From CAYVFM01 sp964546375 (lineage in GTDB: Bacteria; Gemmatimonadota; Gemmatimonadetes; Palauibacterales; Palauibacteraceae): a stretch of 57,157 bases of DNA. Position numbers and translations under genes: made by a program. Below, one piece after another: positions 1 to 8,364 of this stretch; position 1 is the first letter of the stretch; every line of letters begins with the position of its first letter. Location of the stretch: positions 1 through 57,157 of the forward strand of contig CAZJJO010000002.1 in NCBI GenBank assembly GCA_964546375.1. Reading direction: 5' to 3'. The notes beneath the pieces were generated by a model, which did no database searches, was not told where the DNA came from, and saw nothing but the letters and a program-made list of their open reading frames with translations.

Positions 1-670
1 CGTCGATCATCTTCTGGGTGCTCTCCTCCATGTTGATCACGAGCCGGTCCACCCGCGTCACGAAGTAGTTGTGGAAGATGTTGACCGGGATCGCGATGGC
101 CAGGCCCGTGGCCGTGGTGATCAGGGCGATCTTGATGCCGCCGGCGACCAGCGTCGCCTCGACCTCGCCCGCCAGCTCGATCCTCTGGAAGGCGATGATC
201 ATCCCGATGACCGTCCCGAGGAAGCCGAGCAGCGGCGCCACGTTGGAGATCGTCGCGAGCCAGACCAAGCCCCGCTCCAGCGAGGCCAGCTCGATGACCC
301 CGGCGTTCTCCACCGCGCGCATGGCGCGCTCGATGCCCTCGTCGTGCCGCTTGAGGCCCGCCTGCAGGATGGAGGCGGCCGGGGCGTCGGAATCCTCGCA
401 CCGGCTCAGCGCCTCCTGGAGGCGGCCCTCGGCGATCAGCTCGTCGACCTCGTCCAGCAGCGCCCGGGTCCGCGAGGCCTTGAGCTGGAGGTCGATGAAC
501 TTCCAGATGCTGATCAGGACCCCGACCGCCAGCAGGAAGGCGAGGGGCCACATCATGAACCCGCCCGAGTTCCAGACCTCCACCAGGTTGAGCGATCCAC
601 CCTGGCCGAACTGCGGGGTGCTCCCCTGCTGCTGCACGAGAAGAAGGGTCGTGGCCGTGATGCTGCTCAA
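1..670 (-). CDS. MotA/TolQ/ExbB-type proton channel subunit, 3' end cut by window edge
   Basis: Inner-membrane proton-channel subunit that would energise TonB- or Tol-type work at the outer membrane. The visible 223 residues have an N-terminal hydrophobic segment (ATTLLLV), then a membrane segment (MMWPLAFLLAVGVLIS), a cytoplasmic loop, and the family's core with PLLGFLGTVIGMI and GGIKIALITTATGLAIAIP, which is diagnostic of MotA/TolQ/ExbB. The start is inferred: no good ATG lies upstream, but a TTG at 670 follows GGAGG by five bases. A strong promoter lies at 764-793. An ExbD/TolR partner would be expected just beyond the left edge. ExbB and TolQ cannot be separated from this fragment. Confidence 0.88.
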   Translation of the reverse strand, partial: MSSITATTLLLVQQQGSTPQFGQGGSLNLVEVWNSGGFMMWPLAFLLAVGVLISIWKFIDLQLKASRTRALLDEVDELIAEGRLQEALSRCEDSDAPAASILQAGLKRHDEGIERAMRAVENAGVIELASLERGLVWLATISNVAPLLGFLGTVIGMIIAFQRIELAGEVEATLVAGGIKIALITTATGLAIAIPVNIFHNYFVTRVDRLVINMEESTQKMID

Positions 671-763
671 GGTCACCTCCAGCAAGCGCTCGATCTCCCA
701 GCTTCCGGACCGTCGCCGGATCGGGTCGGGTCTCGGCCCCACCGCCCTGGCGGCAGGCCGGGC

Positions 764-793
764 AAGCTACCCGGGGCCGTTCGACCGTGTCAA
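764..793 (-). promoter_or_regulatory. Promoter of the ExbB/TolQ-like gene
   Basis: On the minus strand TTGACA (793-788), an 18-base spacer and TAGCTT (769-764). The -35 overlaps the oppF stop codon. This gives a leader of about 85-90 bases before the TTG start at 670. Confidence 0.65.
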
Positions 794-1818
794 GCCGGCT
801 CCGGGCCTCCCCGTCCGGCCTCCGGCACGGCCTCCGCGGGGACCTTGACGCATCGTGCGTGCCGCCCCGAACGCTTGCGCTCCAGCGGGGGGACGCCCTC
901 GAGGCACGCCTCGTCCTTCTCGGGGTGGGGGCACCGGGGATGGAACGGACATCCCTCCCCGGGCGGGGCCCCGGCCGCCTCGCCCGAGGGCGCCCGGGCC
1001 GCCGCCGCTCCCGGCCGGGGCCGGGGCACGGCGGCCAGCAGCGAGCGGGTGTAGGGGTGCAGGGGCTCGGCGAACAGCTCCGGGGCCGGCCCCCGCTCGA
1101 CGACGCGGCCCAGGTACATCACCGCCACCCGGTCGGCCACGTGTCGGACCACGGCCAGGTCGTGGGCGATGAAGAGCATGGCGAGGCCGAGCCGCTCCCG
1201 CAGGTCGGCCAGCAGGTTGAGGATCCGCGCCTGCACGGAGACGTCCAGCGCCGAGACCGGCTCGTCGGCCACCAGCACCTCCGGCTCGGCCGCCAGGGCC
1301 CGGGCGATCCCCACCCGCTGGCGCTGGCCGCCCGAGAACTCGTGGGGGTGCCGGGCGGCGTCGCCGCCGTCCAGCCCCACCGTCTCCAGCAGCTCGGCCG
1401 CCCGGCGGCGCGCCGCCTCTCCCCGGGCCAGCCCGTGGAACTCCAGCACCTCGCGGATCGCCGCCCCCACCGTCATCCGCGGGTTGAGCGAGCCGAAGGG
1501 GTCCTGGAAGACCATCTGGACGCCCCGGCGGTAGGACCGGAGGGCCTCGCCCTCCAGGCCGGCGACGTCCCGTCCCCCGAAGAGCACCCGCCCGCGGTCG
1601 GGCGCCTCCAGGCCCGTGAGCAGGCGGGCGGTGGTGGACTTCCCGCAGCCGGACTCGCCCACCAGGCCGACCACCTCGCGGGCCCCCACGGCCAGGTCGA
1701 TCCCGGCCACGGCGACCACCTCGCTCCCGCCCCCGCCCAGCGGGCCGCCCCCGTCGCGGTAGACCTTCCGCAGGCCCCGGCCCTCCAGCAGGGGCCCCGC
1801 CCGGCCGTCCTCCGTCAC
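790..1818 (-). CDS. oppF: Oligopeptide/dipeptide ABC transporter ATP-binding protein OppF/DppF
   Basis: Second cytoplasmic ATPase of a peptide importer, 342 residues. Visible: Walker A GESGCGKST, Q-loop VFQDPFGSLNPR, ABC signature FSGGQRQR, Walker B VLVADEPVSALD and the switch histidine in LLFIAHD-like LFIAHDL. The C-terminal extension with the oligopeptide-type CPFHPRCPHP cysteines is present and is known from Opp/Dpp ATPases (some bind a [4Fe-4S] cluster). The GTG start at 1818 overlaps the oppD stop by four bases (GTGA), which implies translational coupling. It is the last gene of the six-gene opp operon. Confidence 0.93.
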   Translation of the reverse strand: MTEDGRAGPLLEGRGLRKVYRDGGGPLGGGGSEVVAVAGIDLAVGAREVVGLVGESGCGKSTTARLLTGLEAPDRGRVLFGGRDVAGLEGEALRSYRRGVQMVFQDPFGSLNPRMTVGAAIREVLEFHGLARGEAARRRAAELLETVGLDGGDAARHPHEFSGGQRQRVGIARALAAEPEVLVADEPVSALDVSVQARILNLLADLRERLGLAMLFIAHDLAVVRHVADRVAVMYLGRVVERGPAPELFAEPLHPYTRSLLAAVPRPRPGAAAARAPSGEAAGAPPGEGCPFHPRCPHPEKDEACLEGVPPLERKRSGRHARCVKVPAEAVPEAGRGGPEPA

Positions 1819-2879
1819 GGCTCCCCCGCGGACGCCCCGTCCGCGGCGCCGCGGCCGCCGCCCGCGCCCCCGTCCAGCGGATCGTCCTCCGGGCGGCGGC
1901 GCTCCGGCTCCTCCACCAGCCAGCAGCGGGCGCGGCCGTCGCCGGCGGCGAGCGCCGGCGGCTCCTCCCCCCCGCACCGCTCCCAGGCGTGGGGACAGCG
2001 GGGATGGAAGCGGCACCCGTCGGGCCAGCGCGTGGCCCGCGGCACCGTCCCCCCCACGGCCCGCAGCCGGCGGCGGCGGCGCTCGACGTCGGGCACGGCC
2101 GCCAGGAGCGACCGGGCGTACGGGTGGACCGGTCCGCGGAACAGCGACGGCGCCGGCGCCTCCTCCACGATCCTCCCCGCGTACATCACCGCCACGCGGT
2201 CGGCCGTCTCCGCCACCACCCCCAGGTCGTGGCTGATCAGCAGCAGCGCCATGCCGTGCTCCTCCTGGAGCGACCGCAGGAGGGCCAGGATCTGGGCCTG
2301 GACGGTGACGTCCAGGGCGGTGGTGGGCTCGTCGGCCACCAGCACCGAGGGACGGCAGGCCAGCGCCATGGCGATCATCACCCGCTGCTTCTGGCCGCCC
2401 GACAGCTGGTGCGGGTGGGCGTCCAGCCGGGCCCCGGCGTCGGGGATGCCCACCCGGTCGAGCAGGGCGGCGGCCTCGCGCCGGGCGGCGTCCCCCGACA
2501 GGTCCCGATGCTCGGCCAGCGCCTCCATCACCTGGTCGCCCACCGTCAGGACGGGGTTCAGGCTGGTGGAGGGCTCCTGGAAGACCATGGCGATCTCGCC
2601 GCCCCGGACCCGGCGGAGCCGGCGCTCCGGCGCCTCCAGCAGCTCCTCGCCCCGGAGGCGAACGCTGGAGCCGGGACGGATCTCCGCCGGCGGCTCGTCC
2701 ACCAGCCGGGTGAGCGAGAGCGCGGTCACCGACTTCCCGCACCCCGACTCCCCCACCAGGCCCAGCGTCTCGCCCGCCTCCAGCCGGAAGGAGACCCCGT
2801 CCACGGCCCGCGCGACCCCCTCCGGCGTGTGGAACCAGGTGCGCAGGTCCTCGACCTCGAGCAGGGGAGGGTCGCTCAC
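1815..2879 (-). CDS. oppD: Oligopeptide/dipeptide ABC transporter ATP-binding protein OppD/DppD
   Basis: First ATPase of the peptide importer, 354 residues, pairing with OppF on the inner face of the membrane. Visible: Walker A GESGCGKSV, VFQEPSTSLNP Q-loop, signature LSGGQKQR, Walker B VLVADEPTTALD, and H-loop LLLISHD. A CRFHPRCPHAWERC motif sits near the C-terminus as in other OppD proteins, followed by a low-complexity tail rich in Gly, Ala and Asp. The GTG start at 2879 overlaps the oppC stop by four bases (GTGA). Confidence 0.94.
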   Translation of the reverse strand: MSDPPLLEVEDLRTWFHTPEGVARAVDGVSFRLEAGETLGLVGESGCGKSVTALSLTRLVDEPPAEIRPGSSVRLRGEELLEAPERRLRRVRGGEIAMVFQEPSTSLNPVLTVGDQVMEALAEHRDLSGDAARREAAALLDRVGIPDAGARLDAHPHQLSGGQKQRVMIAMALACRPSVLVADEPTTALDVTVQAQILALLRSLQEEHGMALLLISHDLGVVAETADRVAVMYAGRIVEEAPAPSLFRGPVHPYARSLLAAVPDVERRRRRLRAVGGTVPRATRWPDGCRFHPRCPHAWERCGGEEPPALAAGDGRARCWLVEEPERRRPEDDPLDGGAGGGRGAADGASAGEP

Positions 2880-3991
2880 GCCGGGGCCTCCAGCGTCGCG
2901 TGGCGGGGGTCCATCATGTCCCGGAGGCCGTCGCCCACCAGGTTGAAGCTCATGACGGTCGCCACGATGGCCAGGCCGGGGAAGGTGGTGATCCACCAGG
3001 CGTCGAGCATCACGTCCCGCCCCGCGGCCACCATGCCGCCCCAGCTCGCCGTCGGCGGCTGGACGCCCAGCCCGAGGAAGCTCAGCGCCGCCTCGGCCAG
3101 GATGGCGTGGCCCACGCCCAGCGTGGCCGAGACGATCACCGGGCTCACGGCGTTGGGCAGGACGTGCCGCAGGAGGATGCGGGCGTCGCCGAAGCCCAGC
3201 GACCGGGCGGCGGCCACGTAGGGCTCCTCCCGCACCGACAGGACCTCCCCCCGGACCACCCGGGAGGTGCCCATCCAGCCGGTGAGCCCCAGCACCAGCG
3301 TCACCAGCCCGATGGAGGGCTCGAACAGGGCCACCACGGTGATGAGCAGCACCAGCCGGGGGAAGCTGAGCAGCAGGTCCACCGTCCGCATCGCCGCCCC
3401 GTCGACCCACCCGCCCAGGTAGCCCGCCGCCGCGCCCACGGCGGTGCCCAGCGTCACGGCGATGAGGACGGCCACCGTGCCGATCCCGAGGCTGACCCGG
3501 GCCCCGTACAGCACCCGGCTCAGCACGTCGCGCCCGAACCGGTCGGTCCCCAGCGGATGCTCGGCGGAGGGCTCCTGGAAGCGGGTCTCCACCACCCGGT
3601 CCTGGGCGGCCGGGTCGTGGGGCGCCAGGTACGGGGTCAGCAGCGCGGAGAGGGCCAGGGCGGCCAGCAGGATCGCCCCCATCGCCGCCTGGCGGTGGCG
3701 GGCGAAGCGCCGCCACCCGCCCGCGCCGCCGCCCCGCCACAGGTTGCCGGCCGCCCACGCCCCGGCCAGCCCGGCGACCACGGTGGCCAGCGCGATCCAG
3801 TCGTCGGGGCCGCCGCCCGACAGGGTCGAGGCCACCCGGCCCGGCCGCAGGGCCACCACCGCCCACAGGAAGACCCACAGCCCCAGCACCGGCACGCCCG
3901 CCCGGCGTCCCCGCAGGAGGCGCGGCAGGCCGGGGAGGATCCAGCCCAGCGCCCGCAGCCGTCCCTCCCGTCCGCCGCCGTCCTCAGTCAT
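2876..3991 (-). CDS. oppC: Peptide ABC transporter permease OppC/DppC
   Basis: Inner-membrane permease, 371 residues. The C-terminal 240 residues are a standard BPD_transp_1 permease with HPLGTDRFGRDVLSR, several membrane segments, and the EAA loop YVAAARSLGFGD that contacts the ATPase. The N-terminal part is longer than usual: about 80 extra residues with two hydrophobic stretches (VPVLGLWVFLWAVVAL and WIALATVVAGLAGAWAAG) precede the normal first helix. The ATG at 3991 lies inside the end of oppB (8-base overlap). Confidence 0.93.
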   Translation of the reverse strand: MTEDGGGREGRLRALGWILPGLPRLLRGRRAGVPVLGLWVFLWAVVALRPGRVASTLSGGGPDDWIALATVVAGLAGAWAAGNLWRGGGAGGWRRFARHRQAAMGAILLAALALSALLTPYLAPHDPAAQDRVVETRFQEPSAEHPLGTDRFGRDVLSRVLYGARVSLGIGTVAVLIAVTLGTAVGAAAGYLGGWVDGAAMRTVDLLLSFPRLVLLITVVALFEPSIGLVTLVLGLTGWMGTSRVVRGEVLSVREEPYVAAARSLGFGDARILLRHVLPNAVSPVIVSATLGVGHAILAEAALSFLGLGVQPPTASWGGMVAAGRDVMLDAWWITTFPGLAIVATVMSFNLVGDGLRDMMDPRHATLEAPA

Positions 3992-4961
3992 ACCGCACCC
4001 GGGGATCGGCCGCCGCGTAGAGCAGGTCCGCCACCAGGTTGCCCGCCACCACCAGGGCGCCGAAGGAGAAGGTGCCCGCCATCACCAGCGGGTAGTCACG
4101 GGCCAGGATGCCGTCGTAGAGGAGCCGGCCCATGCCCGGCCACGAGAAGACGACCTCGATCACCACCGCCCCGCCGAAGAGCAGCGGGAGGTAGAGGCCC
4201 AGCAGGCTGATCACCGGCAGCAGGGCGTTGCGGAGGGCGTGCCGGAGGATCACCCGGAGCCGGGACAGCCCCTTGGCGCGGGCGGTCCGCACGTAGTCCC
4301 GGCGGATCACCTCCAGCATCGCCCCCCGGGTGTACCGGGCCACCCCCGCCGCCGACGCCAGGCCCAGCGCCACCGAGGGGAGCACCAGGTGGCGGACGTG
4401 GTCGACGAAGCGGCCCCAGGCCCCCAGGCTCTCGTGGCCCACCGAGGTCATCCCCGAGACCGGGAGGCGGAGCGCCTCCGGCCACCAGGGCGCCGACACC
4501 GCCAGGACCAGCATCAGGGCGAGCCAGAAGTTCGGCATGGAGTAGACGAAGAGGGCGCCGAAGGTCAGCCCCTCGTCCAGGGCCGAGTACTGGCGGACCG
4601 CCTGCACGACCCCGGCGGCGCAGCCGGCCACGAAGATCAGCGCCAGCGACACGCCCCCCAGCAGCAGGGTGTTGGGCAGGGCCCGGCCCAGCGCCTCGGC
4701 CACCGGCCGGTGCTGGCTGAAGCTGTAGCCGAAGTCGCCCGTCAGGAAGGCGCCGAGCCACTCCAGGTACTGCAGGTGGAGGGGCTCGTCCAGCCCCAGG
4801 TTCCGGCGCATCGCCTCCACCACCTCGGGCGGGACCTCGGGGCTGAAGTAGGCGGCGGTGGGATCGCCGGGCGCCAGGTGGAGGAGCAGGAAGGTGAGGG
4901 TCGCCACCCCGAGCAGCAGGGGCACCGCCCCCAGCAGCCTCCGGACCGCGTACCGGATCAG
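3984..4961 (-). CDS. oppB: Peptide ABC transporter permease OppB/DppB
   Basis: Inner-membrane permease that dimerises with OppC. It has the APGDPTAAYFSPE segment after the first helix, five further membrane helices, and the EAA loop YVRTARAKGLS. Start choice matters: a GTG at 4925 gives 313 residues but truncates the first helix and has no proper ribosome-binding site. Extending to CTG at 4961 restores the classical N-terminus LIRYAVRRLLGAVP (325 residues) behind GGGAGG at seven bases. No ATG, GTG or TTG exists between the upstream gene and 4925 in this frame, so I favour the CTG, with moderate confidence on the exact start. Confidence 0.88.
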   Translation of the reverse strand: MIRYAVRRLLGAVPLLLGVATLTFLLLHLAPGDPTAAYFSPEVPPEVVEAMRRNLGLDEPLHLQYLEWLGAFLTGDFGYSFSQHRPVAEALGRALPNTLLLGGVSLALIFVAGCAAGVVQAVRQYSALDEGLTFGALFVYSMPNFWLALMLVLAVSAPWWPEALRLPVSGMTSVGHESLGAWGRFVDHVRHLVLPSVALGLASAAGVARYTRGAMLEVIRRDYVRTARAKGLSRLRVILRHALRNALLPVISLLGLYLPLLFGGAVVIEVVFSWPGMGRLLYDGILARDYPLVMAGTFSFGALVVAGNLVADLLYAAADPRVRYD

Positions 4962-5010
4962 GGGAGACCTCCCTCGCGGCGCGCCCGACGGGCCGGGCCG
5001 GGCCGGACCC

Positions 5011-6681
5011 TCAGCGGCTCCCGGGCTCCAGCCACCAGTCCGTCACCGAGATCAGCTCGCCCCGCGGGTCCAGCTCCACCCCCCGGAGGCCGCGCCGCAG
5101 GGCGTCCCCGCGCTCCTCGAAGTAGAGGAACGTGAAGGGTTGGGCCCGGTGGACCGTCTCGTGGTAGCGCCGCAGCAGCCGGATCCGCCGGTCCCGGTCC
5201 GGCTCCGCGGCGGCCGAGTCCATCACCGCGTCCAGCTCCTCGTCGCACCAGCCCGACAGGTGCAGCGGCGCGTCGGGCCGGCCGCAGGACCACAGGTCGC
5301 GGTCGTCGATCGCCAGGTCGGGCTGGTAGGAGACCAGGGCGGCGTCGAAGTCCCGCGCCTCCCCGGTGAGCGCGCTCACCAGGGCGGAGTACTCGCGGGT
5401 GCGGGGCCGCGCCGCCACCCCGACCTCCTCGAGGTGGGCCTGGATCATCACCGCCAGGTCCCGCCGCAGGCCGACGTCCGGCACCGACAGCTCGAACCGG
5501 AGCGGCCGGCCGTCCCGTTCCCGGACGCCGTCGCCGTCGCGGTCCCGCCAGCCGGCCGCCTCCAGCAGCGCCCGGGCCGAGTCCGGCGCGTGGGGCAGCG
5601 GCCGCCAGCCCTCGTCGTGGGCCGGGTGCCACGGCCCCACCGGCCCGGAGGCCACCGTCCCCAGGCCCTCCACCACGGTCTCCACCATCTCCTCCCGGTC
5701 GATCGCCATCGTCAGCGCCCGGCGCACCCGGACGTCGTCGAACGGGGCGCGGCGGGCGTTCCAGGCCACGAAGCTGTAGGAGGGGAAGGGGAAGGTGGAG
5801 AGCCGGAGCGTGGTGTCCGAGCGGACGTCGTCCACGTGCGAGGGGAGGACCCGCATGTAGAAGTCCACCTCGCCGGCCCGGAGCTCCGCCAGCAGGGTCG
5901 TTCCGTCCGGGACGACCCGGTAGACCAGACGGTCCAGGCGGGGCGGCCCGCCGAGCCCCTCGGGGAAGGTCGAGTCGGCGGCGAGCACCCACCGGTCGCC
6001 GGGCCGGTGCTCGACCAGCCGGAAGGGGCCCGACCCCACGAGCTCGGAGGTGCCGAACGGATGCGTCGACAGCTCGGCGGGCGGCACGTCGCCCAGCACG
6101 TGCTCCGGCGCCACCGGCACGCGGGTCCAGCCGAACAGGGGCGCGTGACCCGGGTCCACCCGGAAGCGGACCGTGTGCTCGTCCACAACCCGCACCGAGT
6201 CCCACCGCTCGAAGTAGAGGCGGCCCGGGGCCCCGACCGCGGGGCTCCGGACCGTCCGGAAGGTGAAGGCCACGTCCTCCGCGTCCACCGGCTCGCCGTC
6301 GTGCCAGCGGACGTCCTCGCGGAGCCGGAAGGTGACCCGGGTGCTGTCCTCGCTCCAGGACCAGGAGCGCGCCAGGCGGGGCCTCGGCTCCAGGTCGGCG
6401 TCCAGCTCCACCAGCGTCAGGAAGAGCGCCTCCCGCGCCATCTGGGAGGCGACGTAGTCGTTCAGGAAGAAGGGGTTGACGGTGGGCACCTCCGCCAGCC
6501 CGCCCACCACCGCCGTGCCCCCGTCCCGCGCCTCCGGCGGGCCGTCCGCCCCCTCGCCCCCGCAGGCGGCCGCCAGGAGGGGGGCCAGGAGGAGGGCCGC
6601 CAGGACGAGCGGCCCGGCCGGAGAGCCGGCGAGACCGTTCCGCCGCCGGCCCGGCGCCGTCGCTCCTTTCGATCGGCTCAT
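5011..6681 (-). CDS. Peptide ABC transporter substrate-binding lipoprotein (second of two)
   Basis: SBP family 5 (OppA/DppA type) protein, 556 residues, predicted to be lipid-anchored: the signal segment ends in LLAAAC with the lipobox cysteine at residue 40. Family features include VTFRLREDVRWHDGEPV, GSGPFRL, DVRVRRALTMAIDRE and an aspartate-rich DRDGDGVRERDG segment. The ATG at 6681 overlaps the previous gene's stop (ATGA). It is a paralogue of the upstream binding protein, and the two share an 81-base stretch of perfect nucleotide identity (6256-6336 here). Substrate is probably di- or oligopeptides; nickel or other solutes cannot be excluded. Confidence 0.9.
   Translation of the reverse strand: MSRSKGATAPGRRRNGLAGSPAGPLVLAALLLAPLLAAACGGEGADGPPEARDGGTAVVGGLAEVPTVNPFFLNDYVASQMAREALFLTLVELDADLEPRPRLARSWSWSEDSTRVTFRLREDVRWHDGEPVDAEDVAFTFRTVRSPAVGAPGRLYFERWDSVRVVDEHTVRFRVDPGHAPLFGWTRVPVAPEHVLGDVPPAELSTHPFGTSELVGSGPFRLVEHRPGDRWVLAADSTFPEGLGGPPRLDRLVYRVVPDGTTLLAELRAGEVDFYMRVLPSHVDDVRSDTTLRLSTFPFPSYSFVAWNARRAPFDDVRVRRALTMAIDREEMVETVVEGLGTVASGPVGPWHPAHDEGWRPLPHAPDSARALLEAAGWRDRDGDGVRERDGRPLRFELSVPDVGLRRDLAVMIQAHLEEVGVAARPRTREYSALVSALTGEARDFDAALVSYQPDLAIDDRDLWSCGRPDAPLHLSGWCDEELDAVMDSAAAEPDRDRRIRLLRRYHETVHRAQPFTFLYFEERGDALRRGLRGVELDPRGELISVTDWWLEPGSR
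6256..6336. repeat. 81-bp perfect repeat, copy in second binding-protein gene
   Basis: Identical base for base to 7941-8021 in the neighbouring paralogue. It codes for the stretch around FRLREDVRWHDGEPVDAE. Outside it the two genes differ clearly, including at the flanking codons, so a local gene-conversion event is the simplest reading. Confidence 0.9.
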
Positions 6682-8309
6682 GGTCGTCCGCCTCCGTCGT
6701 CGCCCGGGCGCCAGCGCCAGCGGGGCAGGCTCCGCAGCTCGCCGCGCGCGTCCATCTCCACGCCGGCCAGCTCGCGGCTCACCCCCGCCAGCTCCCGGTT
6801 CCAGAAGAGGAAGGTGAAGGGCTGGTCCTCCTGCAGGACCCTCGTGAGCGCCGCCCAGGTCCGCCTCGCCCGCTCCGGCTCCTCGGCCCGGACCCCGGCC
6901 TCCATCAGGCTGTCCGCCTCGGCGCTGGCGTAGGAGCTCCGGTTGGCGCTCCCCTCCACCGCCACCTGGTCGCCGTGGAAGAGGGGCCGGGGGTCCACCC
7001 GGAAGCTGTCCAGCACCCAGTTCGTGAGCACCGCCTGGAAGTCGCGGCGGCGGTGCCGGCTCAGCACCGTCTGCCACTCCAGCGTGCGGGGCTCCGCGGC
7101 CACCCCGACCTCGTCGAGCTGGGCCTGGATCATCTGGACCAGGTCGGCGTGGACGGGGTTGGCCTGTCCGGTCAGCAGCTCGAACCGCATCTCCGTGCCC
7201 CGCCGCTCCCGCACGCCGTCGCCGTCGCCGTCGCGCCAGCCGGCCGCCGCCAGCAGGGCCCGGGCCGAGTCGGGGTCGTGGGGGAGGGGGGCGACGTCCG
7301 GCGCGTGGGGGTGCCACGGCGGGACCGGCCCGGAGGCGACCTGCCCGTGGCCGTACAGGGCCGCCTCCAGCAGGCCCGCCCGGTCCATCGCCAGGGTGAG
7401 GGCCCGGCGCACCCGCGCGTCCTCGAAGCGGGGGTCGCGGGTGTTCCAGCCCACGTAGGTGAACATCCGCCACGGGAAGGACGCCACCCGGACGCCCTCG
7501 GCCCGCCGGACCCGCTCCGCGTCGCCCGGCGACAGGGGGCCGTCCACGTGGACGCCGCCTCCCGTCAGCTCGCGCAGGCGGGTGGTGGCCTCCGGCAGGA
7601 TCCGGTAGACGACCTCGTCGATCTCGGGCACGCCCCCCAGCGCCTCGGGGAAGTCCTCGACCCGCCGGAAGCGGAGCTCCTCGCCCGAGCGCCACGCCGT
7701 CAGCCGGTAGGGGCCGCTCCCGACCGGCTCCCGGCCGAAGGGGTGGCGCCTCAGCTCCTCCGGCGACGCGTCGCCCAGGACGTGCTGGGGCACCGGGGGC
7801 CAGAAGAAGTCCTGCAGGGGCCGCGCGTGGTCGGCCGAGAAGCGGAACCGTATCCGGTGGGGGCCGAGCACCTCGGCCGAGTCCACCGCGGCCAGGTACG
7901 CCGGCTTGAGGGGGGACCCGGTCGCCGGATCGCGGATCAGCCGGAAGGTGAAGGCCACGTCCTCCGCGTCCACCGGCTCGCCGTCGTGCCAGCGGACGTC
8001 CTCGCGGAGCCGGAAGGTGACGGTGGAGTCGGTCAGCTCCCACGAGCGGGCCAGCCAGGGGCGGACCCGGTAGGCCGAGTCGAAGGCGACCAGCGGCGTG
8101 TACAGCAGGGAGTACATCACGTCGTTCGCGTTCTGGTCGGTGCTGGTCACCGGGTTCAGGGTCTGGAGGTCGGCCTGGTAGGCCAGCACCAGGGGCCCCG
8201 GCGCCCCGTCGGCGCCCTCCCCGGCGCCGCATCCGGCCGCCAGGACGAGCGCCGCGGCGGCCGCGGTCCGCAGCGCGGAGGAGGCGGAGAAGCGCGTCGA
8301 CGCGAGCAC
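6678..8309 (-). CDS. Peptide ABC transporter substrate-binding lipoprotein (first of two, operon head)
   Basis: SBP family 5 protein, 543 residues. The signal peptide ends in LVLAAGC (lipobox cysteine 27), followed by the periplasmic binding domain (VTFRLREDVRWHDGEPV, GSGPYRL, DARVRRALTLAMDR). It is the first gene of the operon binding protein 1 - binding protein 2 - oppB - oppC - oppD - oppF. The GTG start at 8309 lacks a Shine-Dalgarno sequence and lies only eight bases after a -10-like TAGCTT, so its mRNA may be leaderless. Two binding proteins on one permease set suggests broadened substrate range. Confidence 0.9.
   Translation of the reverse strand: MLASTRFSASSALRTAAAAALVLAAGCGAGEGADGAPGPLVLAYQADLQTLNPVTSTDQNANDVMYSLLYTPLVAFDSAYRVRPWLARSWELTDSTVTFRLREDVRWHDGEPVDAEDVAFTFRLIRDPATGSPLKPAYLAAVDSAEVLGPHRIRFRFSADHARPLQDFFWPPVPQHVLGDASPEELRRHPFGREPVGSGPYRLTAWRSGEELRFRRVEDFPEALGGVPEIDEVVYRILPEATTRLRELTGGGVHVDGPLSPGDAERVRRAEGVRVASFPWRMFTYVGWNTRDPRFEDARVRRALTLAMDRAGLLEAALYGHGQVASGPVPPWHPHAPDVAPLPHDPDSARALLAAAGWRDGDGDGVRERRGTEMRFELLTGQANPVHADLVQMIQAQLDEVGVAAEPRTLEWQTVLSRHRRRDFQAVLTNWVLDSFRVDPRPLFHGDQVAVEGSANRSSYASAEADSLMEAGVRAEEPERARRTWAALTRVLQEDQPFTFLFWNRELAGVSRELAGVEMDARGELRSLPRWRWRPGDDGGGRP
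7941..8021. repeat. 81-bp perfect repeat, copy in first binding-protein gene
   Basis: Partner of 6256-6336, in the same orientation and in the same reading frame of the paralogous gene, 1,685 bp away. Confidence 0.9.
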
Positions 8310-8316
8310 GCCGCGG

Positions 8317-8345
8317 AAGCTAGGGCCGGCCCCCGCGGCGAGAAA
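8317..8345 (-). promoter_or_regulatory. Candidate promoter of the opp operon, possibly leaderless
   Basis: Minus strand TTTCTC (8345-8340), 17-base spacer, TAGCTT (8322-8317). The GTG start codon begins seven bases after the -10 hexamer, which would place it at the transcription start. Confidence 0.45.
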
Positions 8346-8364
8346 GGGAGCGGCGGCCGCCGTC

